A DNA stretch of 59,264 nucleotides from the NCBI GenBank assembly GCA_021730905.1, contig JAKFYK010000067.1:1-59264 (forward strand), in the 5' to 3' direction. Position numbers and translations under genes: made by a program. Below, piece after piece: positions 16,041 through 24,794 of this stretch. Source of the DNA: Betaproteobacteria bacterium. Lineage in GTDB: Bacteria > Pseudomonadota > Gammaproteobacteria > Burkholderiales > SG8-41. Below the pieces are notes generated by a model. It ran no database searches, was not told where the DNA came from, and saw only the letters and a program-made list of their open reading frames with translations. Each line of letters opens with the position of its first letter. Positions within the stretch are counted from its first letter, which is position 1.

Positions 16041-18410
16041 TCAGCCTTCGTTGTCGAGAAAGCTGCGCAGCCGCTCCGAACGCGACGGATGGCGCAGCTT
16101 GCGCAGCGCCTTGGCTTCAATCTGGCGGATGCGCTCGCGCGTGACGTCGAATTGCTTGCCGACTTCTTCCAGCGTGTGGTCGGTATTCATTTCGATGCCG
16201 AAACGCATGCGCAGCACCTTTGCCTCGCGCGGAGTCAGGGTGTCCAGCACGTCCTTGGTCACGCCGCGCAGACTGGCAAATACCGCCGCGTCGTTGGGCG
16301 CAACCGTGGACTGGTCCTCGATAAAATCGCCCAGATGCGAATCGTCGTCGTCGCCGATCGGCGTCTCCATTGAAATCGGTTCTTTGGAAATCTTGAGGAT
16401 CTTGCGGATTTTCTCCTCGGGCATTTCCATTTTTTCGGCCAGCGTGGCGGGATCCGGCTCCGAGCCGGTTTCCTGCAATATCTGCCGCGAGATGCGATTC
16501 ATCTTGTTGATGGTTTCGATCATATGCACCGGAATGCGTATGGTGCGTGCCTGATCCGCGATGGAGCGCGTGATCGCCTGGCGTATCCACCATGTTGCAT
16601 AGGTCGAGAACTTGTAGCCGCGGCGATACTCGAACTTGTCCACTGCCTTCATCAGGCCGATGTTGCCTTCCTGGATCAAATCCAGAAATTGCAGGCCGCG
16701 ATTGGTGTATTTTTTGGCGATGGATATCACCAGCCGCAGATTCGCCTCGGTCATTTCGCGCTTGGCGCGGCGCGCCTTCGCTTCGCCGGCGGTCATCTGG
16801 CGGTTGATTTCCTTGAGATCCTTGATCGGAAGTCCCACGCGCGTCTGCAGATCAAGCAGCTTCTGCTGCTGCTCGACAATATGCGGCTCAAAACGGGACA
16901 GCACAGCGCTCCATGGGTACGCACCTTCGATTTCACCCTTGATCCAGCGCAGACTGACCTCCTTGCCCGGAAACTCCTTGATGAAATGCGTGCGCGGCAT
17001 ATTGGCTTTGTTCACGCACAGATCCAGTACGCTGCGCTCGTAACGGCGGACTTCTTCCACCAGCCTGCGCACGGAATCGCACAGTGCTTCGATTTGCTTG
17101 GCCGAAAAGCGAATATTCATCAATTCGTTGGAAATATCCTCGCGCGACTCCACGTACGCGGGGCTGCGCGGACCATTGCGGCCCAGCGCCTTCATCATGC
17201 GACCGTAATGGCCGCGAATGATGCCGAATCGCTTCAGTGCTTCTCCCTTCAAACGCAACAGATCGGCGCTTTGCACCGCGGCCTTGGCTTCCTCGTCTTC
17301 CTCTTCCTCGTCTTCCTCTTCGGCGGTGATGTCGTCGCTGTCCTCGTCGTCTTCCTCGGGCATCGCCTGCATCGCCTGCTCTACCGGCGCATTCGGATCG
17401 ACGAGGCCATCCACCACTTCATCGGCGCGAATCTCGTCCTTTTCAATGCGATCGGCGAGCGACAGTATCTCTGCAATCGTCGTCGGGCAGGCCGAAATCG
17501 CCTGCACCATGTGCTTCAGGCCATCCTCGATGCGCTTGGCAATTTCGATCTCGCCTTCGCGGGTGAGCAGTTCCACCGAGCCCATCTCGCGCATATACAT
17601 GCGCACCGGATCCGTGGTGCGGCCAAACTCCGAATCCACCGTGGACAAGGCTGCTTCCGCTTCGGCAGCCGCTTCTTCATCGGCCACCGGCGGCGTCGCA
17701 TCCGACATCAATAGCGTTTCTGCATCCGGAGCCGTGTCGTAGACCTGAATGCCCATATCATTGATCATGCCGATGATGGTTTCGATCTGCTCGGCATCAA
17801 GCATTTCGTCCGGCAAATGGTCGTTGATTTCGGCGTAGGTCAGGTAGCTGCGCTCCTTGCCCAGCATGACCAGATTTTTCAGACGAACGCGCCGCGCTTC
17901 GGCTTCTTCGGGGCGCAGTTCCTTGCGCTCGAATTCCTTGACCAGCGCTTTTTCCTTTGCGGTCAGGCCGCGCGTGGGTTTCTTGCGCGCGTCCTTGCCA
18001 GCGGGCTGTGCGGGCGCGGGAGCAGGTGCGGTGGTCGCGGGGGATTTCTCGGCGATCTTGGCCTTGGCCTTCGCCATCTGCTCAGCGACAGCCTTCAGCT
18101 TGGCGAGCCGCTGGTCTTTCGCCGATAGCGGCTTGGCCTTCGCGGCGACGCGCGCTTTCTCCGTTACCCTGGCGGCTTTTTTTCCCTTCGCTGGAATCTT
18201 GGCCTTAGCGACGACTTTCTTCGGTTGCGGTTTTGCGGCAGCGCGCTGCGTCCTGGGCTTGGCAAACTTGGTTTTCGCCGCGGGCTTTGTCACGGACTTG
18301 GGCCGCACAGCGGCCTTGGCCTTGGCAGATTTATGCGCAACCGCGCGCTTGGCCGGCGATTTCGCTTTGGCGTGGGTCTTTACTTTGGACGCTTTCTTGG
18401 GCTTGGCCAT
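16041..18410 (-). CDS. rpoD: RNA polymerase primary sigma factor RpoD (sigma-70)
   Basis: This 789-residue housekeeping sigma factor directs core polymerase to -35/-10 promoters. I chose ATG at 18410 (MAKPKKASK) because the upstream alternative is TTG with no better ribosome site. Residues about 1-115 are an Ala/Lys-rich, histone-H1-like leader, as in other betaproteobacterial RpoD. Sigma 1.1 follows, then an acidic insert ([13 protein letters not shown]), the non-conserved region, region 2 ([20 protein letters not shown]), region 3 and region 4.2 ([17 protein letters not shown]) near the C-terminus. It is the last gene of the rpsU-yqeY-dnaG-rpoD block and is followed by a clear terminator. 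Confidence 0.97.
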   Translation of the reverse strand: MAKPKKASKVKTHAKAKSPAKRAVAHKSAKAKAAVRPKSVTKPAAKTKFAKPRTQRAAAKPQPKKVVAKAKIPAKGKKAARVTEKARVAAKAKPLSAKDQRLAKLKAVAEQMAKAKAKIAEKSPATTAPAPAPAQPAGKDARKKPTRGLTAKEKALVKEFERKELRPEEAEARRVRLKNLVMLGKERSYLTYAEINDHLPDEMLDAEQIETIIGMINDMGIQVYDTAPDAETLLMSDATPPVADEEAAAEAEAALSTVDSEFGRTTDPVRMYMREMGSVELLTREGEIEIAKRIEDGLKHMVQAISACPTTIAEILSLADRIEKDEIRADEVVDGLVDPNAPVEQAMQAMPEEDDEDSDDITAEEEDEEEEDEEAKAAVQSADLLRLKGEALKRFGIIRGHYGRMMKALGRNGPRSPAYVESREDISNELMNIRFSAKQIEALCDSVRRLVEEVRRYERSVLDLCVNKANMPRTHFIKEFPGKEVSLRWIKGEIEGAYPWSAVLSRFEPHIVEQQQKLLDLQTRVGLPIKDLKEINRQMTAGEAKARRAKREMTEANLRLVISIAKKYTNRGLQFLDLIQEGNIGLMKAVDKFEYRRGYKFSTYATWWIRQAITRSIADQARTIRIPVHMIETINKMNRISRQILQETGSEPDPATLAEKMEMPEEKIRKILKISKEPISMETPIGDDDDSHLGDFIEDQSTVAPNDAAVFASLRGVTKDVLDTLTPREAKVLRMRFGIEMNTDHTLEEVGKQFDVTRERIRQIEAKALRKLRHPSRSERLRSFLDNEG

Positions 18411-18464
18411 GAGGTAGGTTCCGCGAAAAATGGGTCGCAACGGGCTGCGTTGAGAAAGCCGGCG

Positions 18465-18470
18465 ATTATA
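18465..18470 (-). promoter_or_regulatory. Candidate -10 element of an internal rpoD promoter
   Basis: The minus strand has a perfect TATAAT (context GGGTATAATCGC) 55 bp upstream of the rpoD ATG. No good -35 lies at 16-18 bp, so it would be a weak or activator-dependent promoter. Internal rpoD promoters are known in this operon in other bacteria. Confidence 0.4.
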
Positions 18471-18522
18471 CCCTAAAGCGAGTGCGTACTCACCAAACCA
18501 TCGCTTACATTGTATTACGCTA

Positions 18523-18548
18523 ACTATTTGTTTTAAAAGAATATTTTA
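18523..18548 (-). repeat. Dispersed AT-rich repeat, copy R10
   Basis: On the minus strand it reads AAAATATTC, then TTTTAAAACAAATAGTTA. It matches the family core AAAACAAATACTTA with one substitution. It lies in the dnaG-rpoD intergenic gap, just after the dnaG stop. Confidence 0.5.
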
Positions 18549-18565
18549 TCAACATCTTCGGCGCT

Positions 18566-20338
18566 TCACGAGCTTATGCCCAGCTCTGACTTTATGCGCC
18601 CAACTCCTTTTATTTCCGCAAGCCGCTTATTGAGATACCGCCACCGCGCTTTTGCTTCCTCTGTCTTAAGCTCCGTACTGGAGAGTTGCCCGAACTCAAT
18701 TTCGACCGTTTTCTCTTCAAGGCTGCGCAGAATGCTTTCAATATCCGCAGCCGCGGCTTCTTCCTCCATCGGGTCCTTAATTGCCAAGGACTCGGCTTCC
18801 TCAAATATCCCAACGTGAGGAGAATTGCGAGTTGCTTCGTTGAAATAAGCAACCGAGCTTTGGTCATTTCGCCTCGAGAACTCAATCACGTCGACCACTG
18901 AAGCGTATTCCGGATTTGCCGCAAGCAGGGCAAGCTGCTCATCAGATATATTCCGGCACAGCATCCAATTGCCCAGCAGGAGCATCAAGAGACGCTTGGG
19001 CTGCGATATCTTTGCTTCCCGCTTCTGGTACTGCGGCCTTGAAGTTGGCTGCGGTTTGATATCAAATTTGTCGTCAAGTTCCTCCGGAGTAAAGCCCGCG
19101 AGAACCGCCAATTCCTTTCGCAACATCAGCGACAACATCGGGGCGGCAATCTCTTTCACCAGCGGTTTGGCCTCCTGCAACAGCTTCGCGCGGCCTTCGT
19201 TTGTATTGCGATCCACATGTGACAACAGCTCATTCAGCAAAAATTTGGATAGCGGAATCGCCTCGCCCAGGAGTTTTTCGAACTGTTCCTTGCCATGTTG
19301 CCGAATGTAGGAATCGGGGTCTTCGCCCTGCGGCAGGAACAGAAAACGCAATTCCTTGCCATCGGCAAGCTGGCCCAGGCTGTTTTCGAGTGCGCGCCAT
19401 GCCGCGCGGCGGCCCGCAGCATCACCGTCGAAGCAGTAAACAATTTCGTCGGTTTGACGCAGCAGCTTTTGCACATGCATTGGCGTGGTCGCCGTGCCCA
19501 GCGTCGCTACGGCATATTCGACGCCGTGTTGCGCCAGCGCCACCACATCCATATAGCCTTCCACGACAATGACGCGGCCCGCCTCACGAATCGCGCGCCG
19601 CGCCTGATACAGACCATACAGCTCGCGGCCCTTCTCAAACAACGGCGTCTCCGGCGAATTCAGATATTTGGGTTCACCGGTGTCCAGCACGCGTCCGCCG
19701 AAACCGATGACATTGCCGCGCACATCGACAATCGGAAACATGATGCGATCGCGAAAGATGTCGTAGCGGCGCCCCTCATCGTTTTGCTTGACCAATCCCA
19801 CCACGGTGAGCGCGCCAGCCTGATAATTTGAAAATGCACGCTCCAGATTTTGCCAGCCCTCCGGCGCGTACCCGACGCCATATTTTTTGGCGATGTCACC
19901 TGACAACCCGCGCTTTTTGAGGTAATCAATCGCCCTCGGCACATCTTTCAGCGCACTGCGATAAAACTGCGCAGCGGTGAGCATCACCGCGTGCAGGTCT
20001 TCGCCGTCCTCGCCTTCACTACGCCGGCGCTGCGGATTTTCGGAGCGCTCTTCAGGCGCCACCATACCCATGCCTTGTGCCAGATCCTTGACAGCCTCGA
20101 CAAATCCAAGCCCCGAATATTCCATCAGAAACCCGATGGCAGTCCCATGCGCACCGCAGCCGAAGCAATGATAGAACTGCTTGGTCTGGCTCACGGTGAA
20201 CGAAGGCGATTTTTCGGAATGAAACGGACAGCACGCAACGTAATTCGCGCCCGCGCGCTTCAATTTTACGTGGCGGTCAATCACGTCAACGATGTCGACG
20301 CGATGAAGCAGATCCTGGATAAATGACTGCGGAATCAT
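18566..20338 (-). CDS. dnaG: DNA primase DnaG
   Basis: This 590-residue primase makes RNA primers at the replication fork. The start is ATG at 20338 (MIPQSFIQDLLHRVDIVDVI), the usual DnaG N-terminus. The zinc-binding CHC2 domain shows ACCPFHSEKSPSF and YHCFGCGAHG (residues about 40-65). The catalytic TOPRIM domain has VVEGYMDVVALAQHGVEYAV and FDGDAAGRRAAWRALE. The last 150 residues form the DnaB-interacting helical region. It follows yqeY, with repeat R3 in the gap. Confidence 0.96.
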   Translation of the reverse strand: MIPQSFIQDLLHRVDIVDVIDRHVKLKRAGANYVACCPFHSEKSPSFTVSQTKQFYHCFGCGAHGTAIGFLMEYSGLGFVEAVKDLAQGMGMVAPEERSENPQRRRSEGEDGEDLHAVMLTAAQFYRSALKDVPRAIDYLKKRGLSGDIAKKYGVGYAPEGWQNLERAFSNYQAGALTVVGLVKQNDEGRRYDIFRDRIMFPIVDVRGNVIGFGGRVLDTGEPKYLNSPETPLFEKGRELYGLYQARRAIREAGRVIVVEGYMDVVALAQHGVEYAVATLGTATTPMHVQKLLRQTDEIVYCFDGDAAGRRAAWRALENSLGQLADGKELRFLFLPQGEDPDSYIRQHGKEQFEKLLGEAIPLSKFLLNELLSHVDRNTNEGRAKLLQEAKPLVKEIAAPMLSLMLRKELAVLAGFTPEELDDKFDIKPQPTSRPQYQKREAKISQPKRLLMLLLGNWMLCRNISDEQLALLAANPEYASVVDVIEFSRRNDQSSVAYFNEATRNSPHVGIFEEAESLAIKDPMEEEAAAADIESILRSLEEKTVEIEFGQLSSTELKTEEAKARWRYLNKRLAEIKGVGRIKSELGISS

Positions 20339-20417
20339 GGTCAGTCGATGAGTATACTGACTCAGCAGCAAGGCAAGCGCACCGGTGGCGCAAGAGATGC
20401 GATAAATTTTAAGTCTG

Positions 20418-20440
20418 TTTAAAAACAAATACTTATATTT
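20418..20440 (+). repeat. Dispersed AT-rich repeat, copy R3
   Basis: Reads TTTAAAAACAAATACTTATA on the plus strand and is identical over about 22 bp to copy R7 at 47121-47142. It lies between the yqeY stop and the dnaG start, antisense to them. Confidence 0.7.
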
Positions 20441-20441
20441 A

Positions 20442-20888
20442 TCAGCCCATGAGTTTGGCTTTTACCAAGCCGGACACTTTCGACATGTCTGCACGCCCTG
20501 CCAGCTTGGGCTTCAGCGCCGCCATCACCTTGCCCATGTCCGCCGGCCCTTTGGCGCCACTCTCGGCAATGGATGCCGCAACTGCATCGGCAATTTCGGC
20601 CTCGGACAGCGCCTGCGGCATGTAAGCCTGCAGCACCCCTACTTCATATTTTTCGGTGTCGGCAAGATCCTGGCGGCCGCCTTTTTCAAACTGCGTAATG
20701 GAATCGCGGCGCTGCTTGATCATCTTGTCGATGATGGCCACCACGTCCGCATCCGCCAGCGTCTTGCGCTCATCAACCTCTTTTTGCTTGAGCGCCGCAG
20801 TCAGCAAACGGATGGCATCGCGCTTGCGGGCATCCCCCGCGCGCATGGCTTCCTTAAGATCGTTATTGATTTGTTCTCTGAGCGGCAT
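20442..20888 (-). CDS. GatB/YqeY domain protein
   Basis: This 148-residue protein is entirely a YqeY domain, related to the tRNA-binding tail of the amidotransferase subunit GatB. The start is ATG at 20888 (MPLREQINNDLKEAMRAGDA). Conserved motifs are KRDAIRLLTAALKQKEVDER and the C-terminal GKVMAALKPKLAGRADMSKV. Its exact role is unsettled, and it is commonly placed between rpsU and dnaG as here. The rpsU-side gap carries an attenuator-like hairpin. Confidence 0.92.
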   Translation of the reverse strand: MPLREQINNDLKEAMRAGDARKRDAIRLLTAALKQKEVDERKTLADADVVAIIDKMIKQRRDSITQFEKGGRQDLADTEKYEVGVLQAYMPQALSEAEIADAVAASIAESGAKGPADMGKVMAALKPKLAGRADMSKVSGLVKAKLMG

Positions 20889-20898
20889 CGTTGACTCC

Positions 20899-20934
20899 CA
20901 AAAGGAAAAGGGCGAAGGCATCACACCTTCACCC
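20899..20934 (-). terminator. Attenuator-type hairpin between rpsU and yqeY
   Basis: On the minus strand GGGTGAAGG pairs with CCTTCGCCC (nine pairs, one G-T) around a 7-nt loop, followed by TTTTCCTTTT. It lies 25 bp after the rpsU stop and ends about 11 bp before yqeY. It probably lets part of the polymerase through, so that bS21 is made in excess over primase and sigma, as known for the enterobacterial operon. Confidence 0.7.
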
Positions 20935-20958
20935 CTCAACAGAACCTGACCTGCAGCT

Positions 20959-21171
20959 TTAGTACAGCTTCGGCGGCAACGTTTGCGAGCGCAGACGCTT
21001 GTGCGTGCGCTTGACCGCAGCGGCAAGCTTGCGCTTGCGCTCGGACGTGGGCTTTTCGTAGAACTCGCGGGCACGCAAATCGGTCAGCAGACCGGTTTTT
21101 TCAACTGTGCGCTTAAAGCGGCGCAGGGCGACCTCGAACGGTTCGTTTTCCTTGATGCGGACAGTAGTCAT
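20959..21171 (-). CDS. rpsU: 30S ribosomal protein bS21
   Basis: This 70-residue small basic ribosomal protein helps in translation initiation. The sequence ([20 protein letters not shown], then [20 protein letters not shown]) and the length are those of the betaproteobacterial bS21. The C-terminus [12 protein letters not shown] is characteristic. It is the first gene of the macromolecular-synthesis block and has a good upstream promoter. Confidence 0.97.
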   Translation of the reverse strand: MTTVRIKENEPFEVALRRFKRTVEKTGLLTDLRAREFYEKPTSERKRKLAAAVKRTHKRLRSQTLPPKLY

Positions 21172-21208
21172 GAGTGCCTTCGGTTCCGTGGCGAATCAAA
21201 AAACGCTT

Positions 21209-21237
21209 ATTATACCAAGCGATAAGCTTTTTTTAAA
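21209..21237 (-). promoter_or_regulatory. Sigma-70 promoter of rpsU-yqeY-dnaG-rpoD
   Basis: The minus strand has a perfect -10 TATAAT (21214-21209) and a TTTAAA -35-like box (21237-21232) at 17-bp spacing, 38 bp before the rpsU start. It lies in the divergent gap with tsaD. Confidence 0.65.
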
Positions 21238-21292
21238 GTCCCCTGAAGTACCATCATCCATGTGCCGCCTTTCTATATAGCTAGATAAGTCT

Positions 21293-22354
21293 TTGTTAAT
21301 ATTAGGAATTGAGACCTCCTGCGATGAAACCGGCGTGGCCCTGTACCACACTGAGCGCGGGCTATTGGGTCACCAACTGCATAGCCAAGTCGCCATGCAT
21401 GCCGACTACGGCGGTGTAGTGCCGGAACTCGCCTCGCGCGACCACATCCGCCGCGTACTGCCGCTGACGCGCGAACTATTGGCAACATCAGGCACAACGC
21501 TGAATGACCTGACCGCCATCGCTTACACCCAAGGTCCGGGGTTGGCGGGCGCATTGCTGGTGGGCGCGAGTATCGCGCACGGACTGGCATATGCGCTCGA
21601 TATCCCGGCCATCGGCATCCATCATCTCGAAGGCCATCTGCTGTCGCCGCTGCTCGCCAGTCCGGCACCGGCATTTCCCTTCGTGGCGCTGCTGGTGTCG
21701 GGCGGGCATACGCAGTTAATGCAGGTCGCGGACGTCGGCGCCTACGTCCTGCTCGGTGAAACCGTGGACGACGCCGCCGGCGAAGCCTTCGACAAAACTG
21801 CGCAATTGCTCGGCCTCGGCTATCCGGGAGGGCCCAAAATCGCCGCGCTTGCCGAACTCGGAACACCTGGACGCGTCAAATTACCCAGACCCATGCTCGG
21901 CAGCGGTAACCTCAATTTCAGTTTCAGCGGACTCAAAACGGCTGTGCTTACCGCTGTGCGCGGTAAAACACTTTCCGATGCGGACAAGGCCGATCTTGCG
22001 GCAGAATTTCAGGCGGCGGCCGTCGATGTGCTGGTGGCAAAATCGCTGGCGGCGCTCGAAGAAACCTCGCTGAATCAACTGGTCGTCGCCGGTGGCGTCG
22101 GCGCCAATCGACTGCTGCGCGAACGGCTCACAACGCAGGCCACACAACAGGGCTGCCACGTGTTTTATCCGCCGCTCGACCTGTGTACGGATAATGGCGC
22201 GATGATCGCCTTGGCCGGGGCGCTGCGCCTAACATCCGGGGTTCGTGACGCTTCCGGCACGCTGCGATTGAGTTCCCGATTCAACACCCGAAGCAGCAGC
22301 CACGCGTTTACCGTGCGTCCACGCTGGGATCTTGAAGAACTGCGCCCCGCTTAG
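21293..22354 (+). CDS. tsaD: tRNA N6-adenosine threonylcarbamoyltransferase TsaD
   Basis: This 353-residue protein transfers threonylcarbamoyl to A37 of ANN-decoding tRNAs. The family start [17 protein letters not shown] is complete and begins at a TTG codon. The metal ligands appear in [14 protein letters not shown] (HxxxH), with GGHTQLM and the C-terminal [15 protein letters not shown]. The non-ATG start and the lack of a strong ribosome site suggest low expression. It is divergent from rpsU, the classic arrangement, and its stop overlaps that of plsY by 4 bp. Confidence 0.96.
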   Translation: MLILGIETSCDETGVALYHTERGLLGHQLHSQVAMHADYGGVVPELASRDHIRRVLPLTRELLATSGTTLNDLTAIAYTQGPGLAGALLVGASIAHGLAYALDIPAIGIHHLEGHLLSPLLASPAPAFPFVALLVSGGHTQLMQVADVGAYVLLGETVDDAAGEAFDKTAQLLGLGYPGGPKIAALAELGTPGRVKLPRPMLGSGNLNFSFSGLKTAVLTAVRGKTLSDADKADLAAEFQAAAVDVLVAKSLAALEETSLNQLVVAGGVGANRLLRERLTTQATQQGCHVFYPPLDLCTDNGAMIALAGALRLTSGVRDASGTLRLSSRFNTRSSSHAFTVRPRWDLEELRPA

Positions 22355-22959
22355 ATCTTTGCTTTCTGGCCGAATTTGTTTTCCGTGCCGGCGAGTATTT
22401 TCTTGATGTTCGCGTGGTGCCGGTAAATCAACAACAACGCTACCACCGTCACGCTTGCGAAAAAGGGATGCGAAAATCCGTAGAACATCCACGTCGCGAA
22501 TGACGCGAATGCCGCTGCAGTGATAGACGCCAGCGAGGACATGCGAAAAAACACTGCGATAATGATCCAGGTGCCCGCCGCACCCAATCCAAGATAGAGA
22601 TTGAAACCGAACAAAACGCCAAGCGCGGTCGCCACGCCCTTGCCGCCCTGGAACCGATGGAACACCGGGAACATATGCCCGATGACCGATAACGCGCCTG
22701 CCAGCGCCACCGTCAATTCGGCAGCACCGGGCGTGGCAAAGTGCGCGGCAAGCCACACCGCGATCCAGCCTTTGAAGGTATCGCCCAGCAATGTGATTAC
22801 CGCCGCGGATTTACGCCCCGAACGCAACACATTGGTGGCGCCGGGATTGCCCGAACCGTAGGTACGCGGGTCAGGCAATCCAAAAGCCCGGCTGACGATC
22901 ACGGCGAACGACACCGAGCCGATGAGATAGGCGGCGACTGCCAGAAATGCCGTGTTCAT
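22351..22959 (-). CDS. plsY: Acyl-phosphate:glycerol-3-phosphate acyltransferase PlsY
   Basis: This 202-residue inner-membrane enzyme makes lysophosphatidate from acyl phosphate and glycerol 3-phosphate. I chose ATG at 22959 ([20 protein letters not shown]) because the 8 upstream residues are not conserved in the family. Signature loops are [33 protein letters not shown] and the C-terminal [17 protein letters not shown]. About five membrane segments are visible. It converges on tsaD. Confidence 0.95.
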   Translation of the reverse strand: MNTAFLAVAAYLIGSVSFAVIVSRAFGLPDPRTYGSGNPGATNVLRSGRKSAAVITLLGDTFKGWIAVWLAAHFATPGAAELTVALAGALSVIGHMFPVFHRFQGGKGVATALGVLFGFNLYLGLGAAGTWIIIAVFFRMSSLASITAAAFASFATWMFYGFSHPFFASVTVVALLLIYRHHANIKKILAGTENKFGQKAKI

Positions 22960-23059
22960 GTTACCGTGTTTATCAATTTTCAAATAGAATCATCGGCAAT
23001 TTTATCCGAATCATCGGGGTCGCGTGCTGCGGCCGCGTTCCGAATCTATACAAGCACGC

Positions 23060-23416
23060 ATGGACATCATCTTCATCAACGAATTGCGTTTGAGCGTCAG
23101 GCTCGGCATCTACGACTGGGAAAAAGTCGCGCCGCAAGCCGTGCAATTCGACCTGGAAATCGGCTTGCCTGGCACACGCGTCGCCCGGATCCATTCGATC
23201 GACGATACCATCGACTACGCTAGGGTCGTCGCGCACGTCGAAGCCCTGACGCGTGATCAGCATTTTCCTTTGGTGGAAAAGCTTGCCGAAGACATCGCAC
23301 AAATCATCACCGGCGAGTTCAAGGCGCCGTGGGTCAAAGTCAGCGTCGCCAAGCTGGGCGCGCTGAAAAACGTGAAGCGGCTGGGCGTTACCATCGAACG
23401 CGGCAAGCGCCTGTAA
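23060..23416 (+). CDS. folB: Dihydroneopterin aldolase FolB
   Basis: This 118-residue folate-pathway enzyme cleaves dihydroneopterin to the hydroxymethyl pterin. The start is ATG at 23060 (MDIIFINELRLSVRLGIYDW); the upstream in-frame extension is not conserved. Conserved residues include the Glu of YDWEKVAPQAVQFDLEIG and Lys in the C-terminal VSVAKLGALKNVKRLGVTIE. It is divergent from plsY and converges on xerD with a 3-bp gap. Confidence 0.93.
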   Translation: MDIIFINELRLSVRLGIYDWEKVAPQAVQFDLEIGLPGTRVARIHSIDDTIDYARVVAHVEALTRDQHFPLVEKLAEDIAQIITGEFKAPWVKVSVAKLGALKNVKRLGVTIERGKRL

Positions 23417-23419
23417 ATA

Positions 23420-24328
23420 TCATCCACGCGGATGATGCTTCGCATGCAACTGCTTCAGCCGTTCGCGCGCCACGTGCGTGTAGATTTGCGTGGTCGAGAT
23501 ATCCGAATGCCCCAGCAGCAGTTGCACCACGCGCAGATCCGCGCCGTGGTTCAGCAAATGCGTGGCAAAGGCGTGGCGCAGCACGTGCGGCGAGATCGAT
23601 GACGGCAAACCCGCCTGTGACGCATAACGCTTGATGATTTGCCAGAACGATTGCCGCGTCATAGCACCGCCGCGTGACGTGACGAAAAGATCATCGCTCG
23701 CCTTCCCCGCCAACATTGCCGGACGCCCATCGGCCACATACCGCTTGACCCACGCCAGCGACTCTTCACCCAGCGGCACCAGCCTTTCCTTGGAGCCTTT
23801 GCCCAGCACGCGCACCACGCCCATGTCCTGACTGACTTGCGGCAGCTTCAACGTCACCAGCTCCGATACGCGCAGTCCGCTCGCATACAGTGTTTCAAGC
23901 ATCGCTTTGTCGCGCTCACCACGTGGCGTTTCGACGTCAGGTGTGGCTAACAAGCTCTCGACATCCGCCTCCGTCAGGCTTTTCGGCAGATTGCGCGGCA
24001 GCTTGGGCGTATCGATGTTGAGCGTTGGGTCGATGACGATACGATTCTGCCGCTGCATCCAACGGAAAAATCGTTTCAGGCTCGACAGCAATCGCGCGGC
24101 GCTGGATGCGCGCATTTTTTTCTGGAACTGGTAGGCAAGATAGCTTTGCACATCACCATGATCGGACGTCAGCAAGTCTTTGCCGTGCTGCTGCTTAAGC
24201 CAAAGCATAAACTGCGCGAGATCACGGCGATAGGCGTCAAGCGTGTTACGCGAGAGGCCATCTTCCAGCCACAGCGCGTCGCAAAACTCGTCAATCAACG
24301 GTGACTGTTCAGACGCGGACGCCTTCAT
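23420..24328 (-). CDS. xerD: Site-specific tyrosine recombinase XerD
   Basis: This 302-residue recombinase acts with XerC at dif to resolve chromosome dimers. The N-terminal SAM-like core-binding domain spans residues about 10-95. Catalytic residues are visible: Arg in YASGLRVSELVTLKLP, Lys in VLGKGSKERLVPLG, His-Arg in HVLRHAFATHLLNHGADL, His in LLLGHSDISTTQ, and the nucleophile Tyr in IYTHVARERL. No adjacent mobile element suggests that it is a phage integrase. Its start overlaps the ogt end by 20 bp. Confidence 0.93.
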   Translation of the reverse strand: MKASASEQSPLIDEFCDALWLEDGLSRNTLDAYRRDLAQFMLWLKQQHGKDLLTSDHGDVQSYLAYQFQKKMRASSAARLLSSLKRFFRWMQRQNRIVIDPTLNIDTPKLPRNLPKSLTEADVESLLATPDVETPRGERDKAMLETLYASGLRVSELVTLKLPQVSQDMGVVRVLGKGSKERLVPLGEESLAWVKRYVADGRPAMLAGKASDDLFVTSRGGAMTRQSFWQIIKRYASQAGLPSSISPHVLRHAFATHLLNHGADLRVVQLLLGHSDISTTQIYTHVARERLKQLHAKHHPRG

Positions 24329-24785
24329 GCTCCAGCAGCCATTTCTTGATGGTAATCGGCTCGCCGCCGCGCGCGTGCATGAATCCGCCGATGCCGTTCG
24401 ACGCCAGCACGCGGTGGCACGGAATCAGCAACGGCAGGCGATTCTTGCCGCACGCCCCACCCACGGCGCGCGGCGCATTGCGAATGCGCAAGGCGATATC
24501 TTTATAAGTATTTGTTTTTCCTGAAGAAATTTTCACTATCTCACGCCACACCTTGCACTGAAAATCAGTGCCGCGATATTCGAACGGCAGGTTAAAACGA
24601 TACTGTGGATCATCAACATAGCGCTCGATCTGCCGGCATGCTCTTTCGGCCAATTTATTCAATGGCGCCAGCGTAGCAACGCCTCGCGGCAGGTATTCGA
24701 TATCCGTCAGCGACTCGCCCGTCGTGCGTATGCCAAGCACCGCGAACGGGGTCGCCAACTTTGCGTGAAATAATTCCAGCATCAT
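24309..24785 (-). CDS. ogt: Methylated-DNA--protein-cysteine methyltransferase (Ogt)
   Basis: This 158-residue suicide DNA-repair protein takes methyl groups from O6-methylguanine. The acceptor is Cys123 in LLIPCHRVLASNGIGGF, preceded by the DNA-binding helix NAPRAVGGACGKNRLP. The segment VKISSGKTNTYKDIA (residues 84-98) corresponds to the family GxTxSYxxIA motif and is encoded by a copy of the AT-rich repeat (R4). The N-terminal 75 residues are the usual poorly conserved domain. It follows the TRAP permease gene by 9 bp but is functionally unrelated to it. Confidence 0.92.
   Translation of the reverse strand: MMLELFHAKLATPFAVLGIRTTGESLTDIEYLPRGVATLAPLNKLAERACRQIERYVDDPQYRFNLPFEYRGTDFQCKVWREIVKISSGKTNTYKDIALRIRNAPRAVGGACGKNRLPLLIPCHRVLASNGIGGFMHARGGEPITIKKWLLEHEGVRV
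24501..24536 (-). repeat. AT-rich repeat copy R4, inside the ogt coding sequence
   Basis: On the minus strand it reads GTGAAAATTTC, a 6-bp spacer region, then GGAAAAACAAATACTTATAA. It encodes VKISSGKTNTYK within ogt, in the same frame as copy R5 encodes VKISIKTNTYIK at the start of the Bug gene at 34751. The coding context is conserved in the Ogt family, so part of the match may be chance. Confidence 0.5.
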
Positions 24786-24794
24786 GCGTCGTCG

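Noticed and set aside
16524..17714. Long plus-strand frame opposite rpoD
   Set aside because: Antisense of a conserved gene, rich in His/Arg/Leu; typical shadow in GC-rich DNA.
23420..24328. XerD as an integrase of a genomic island
   Set aside because: Housekeeping neighbours, no attachment repeats and a chromosomal XerD-type sequence.
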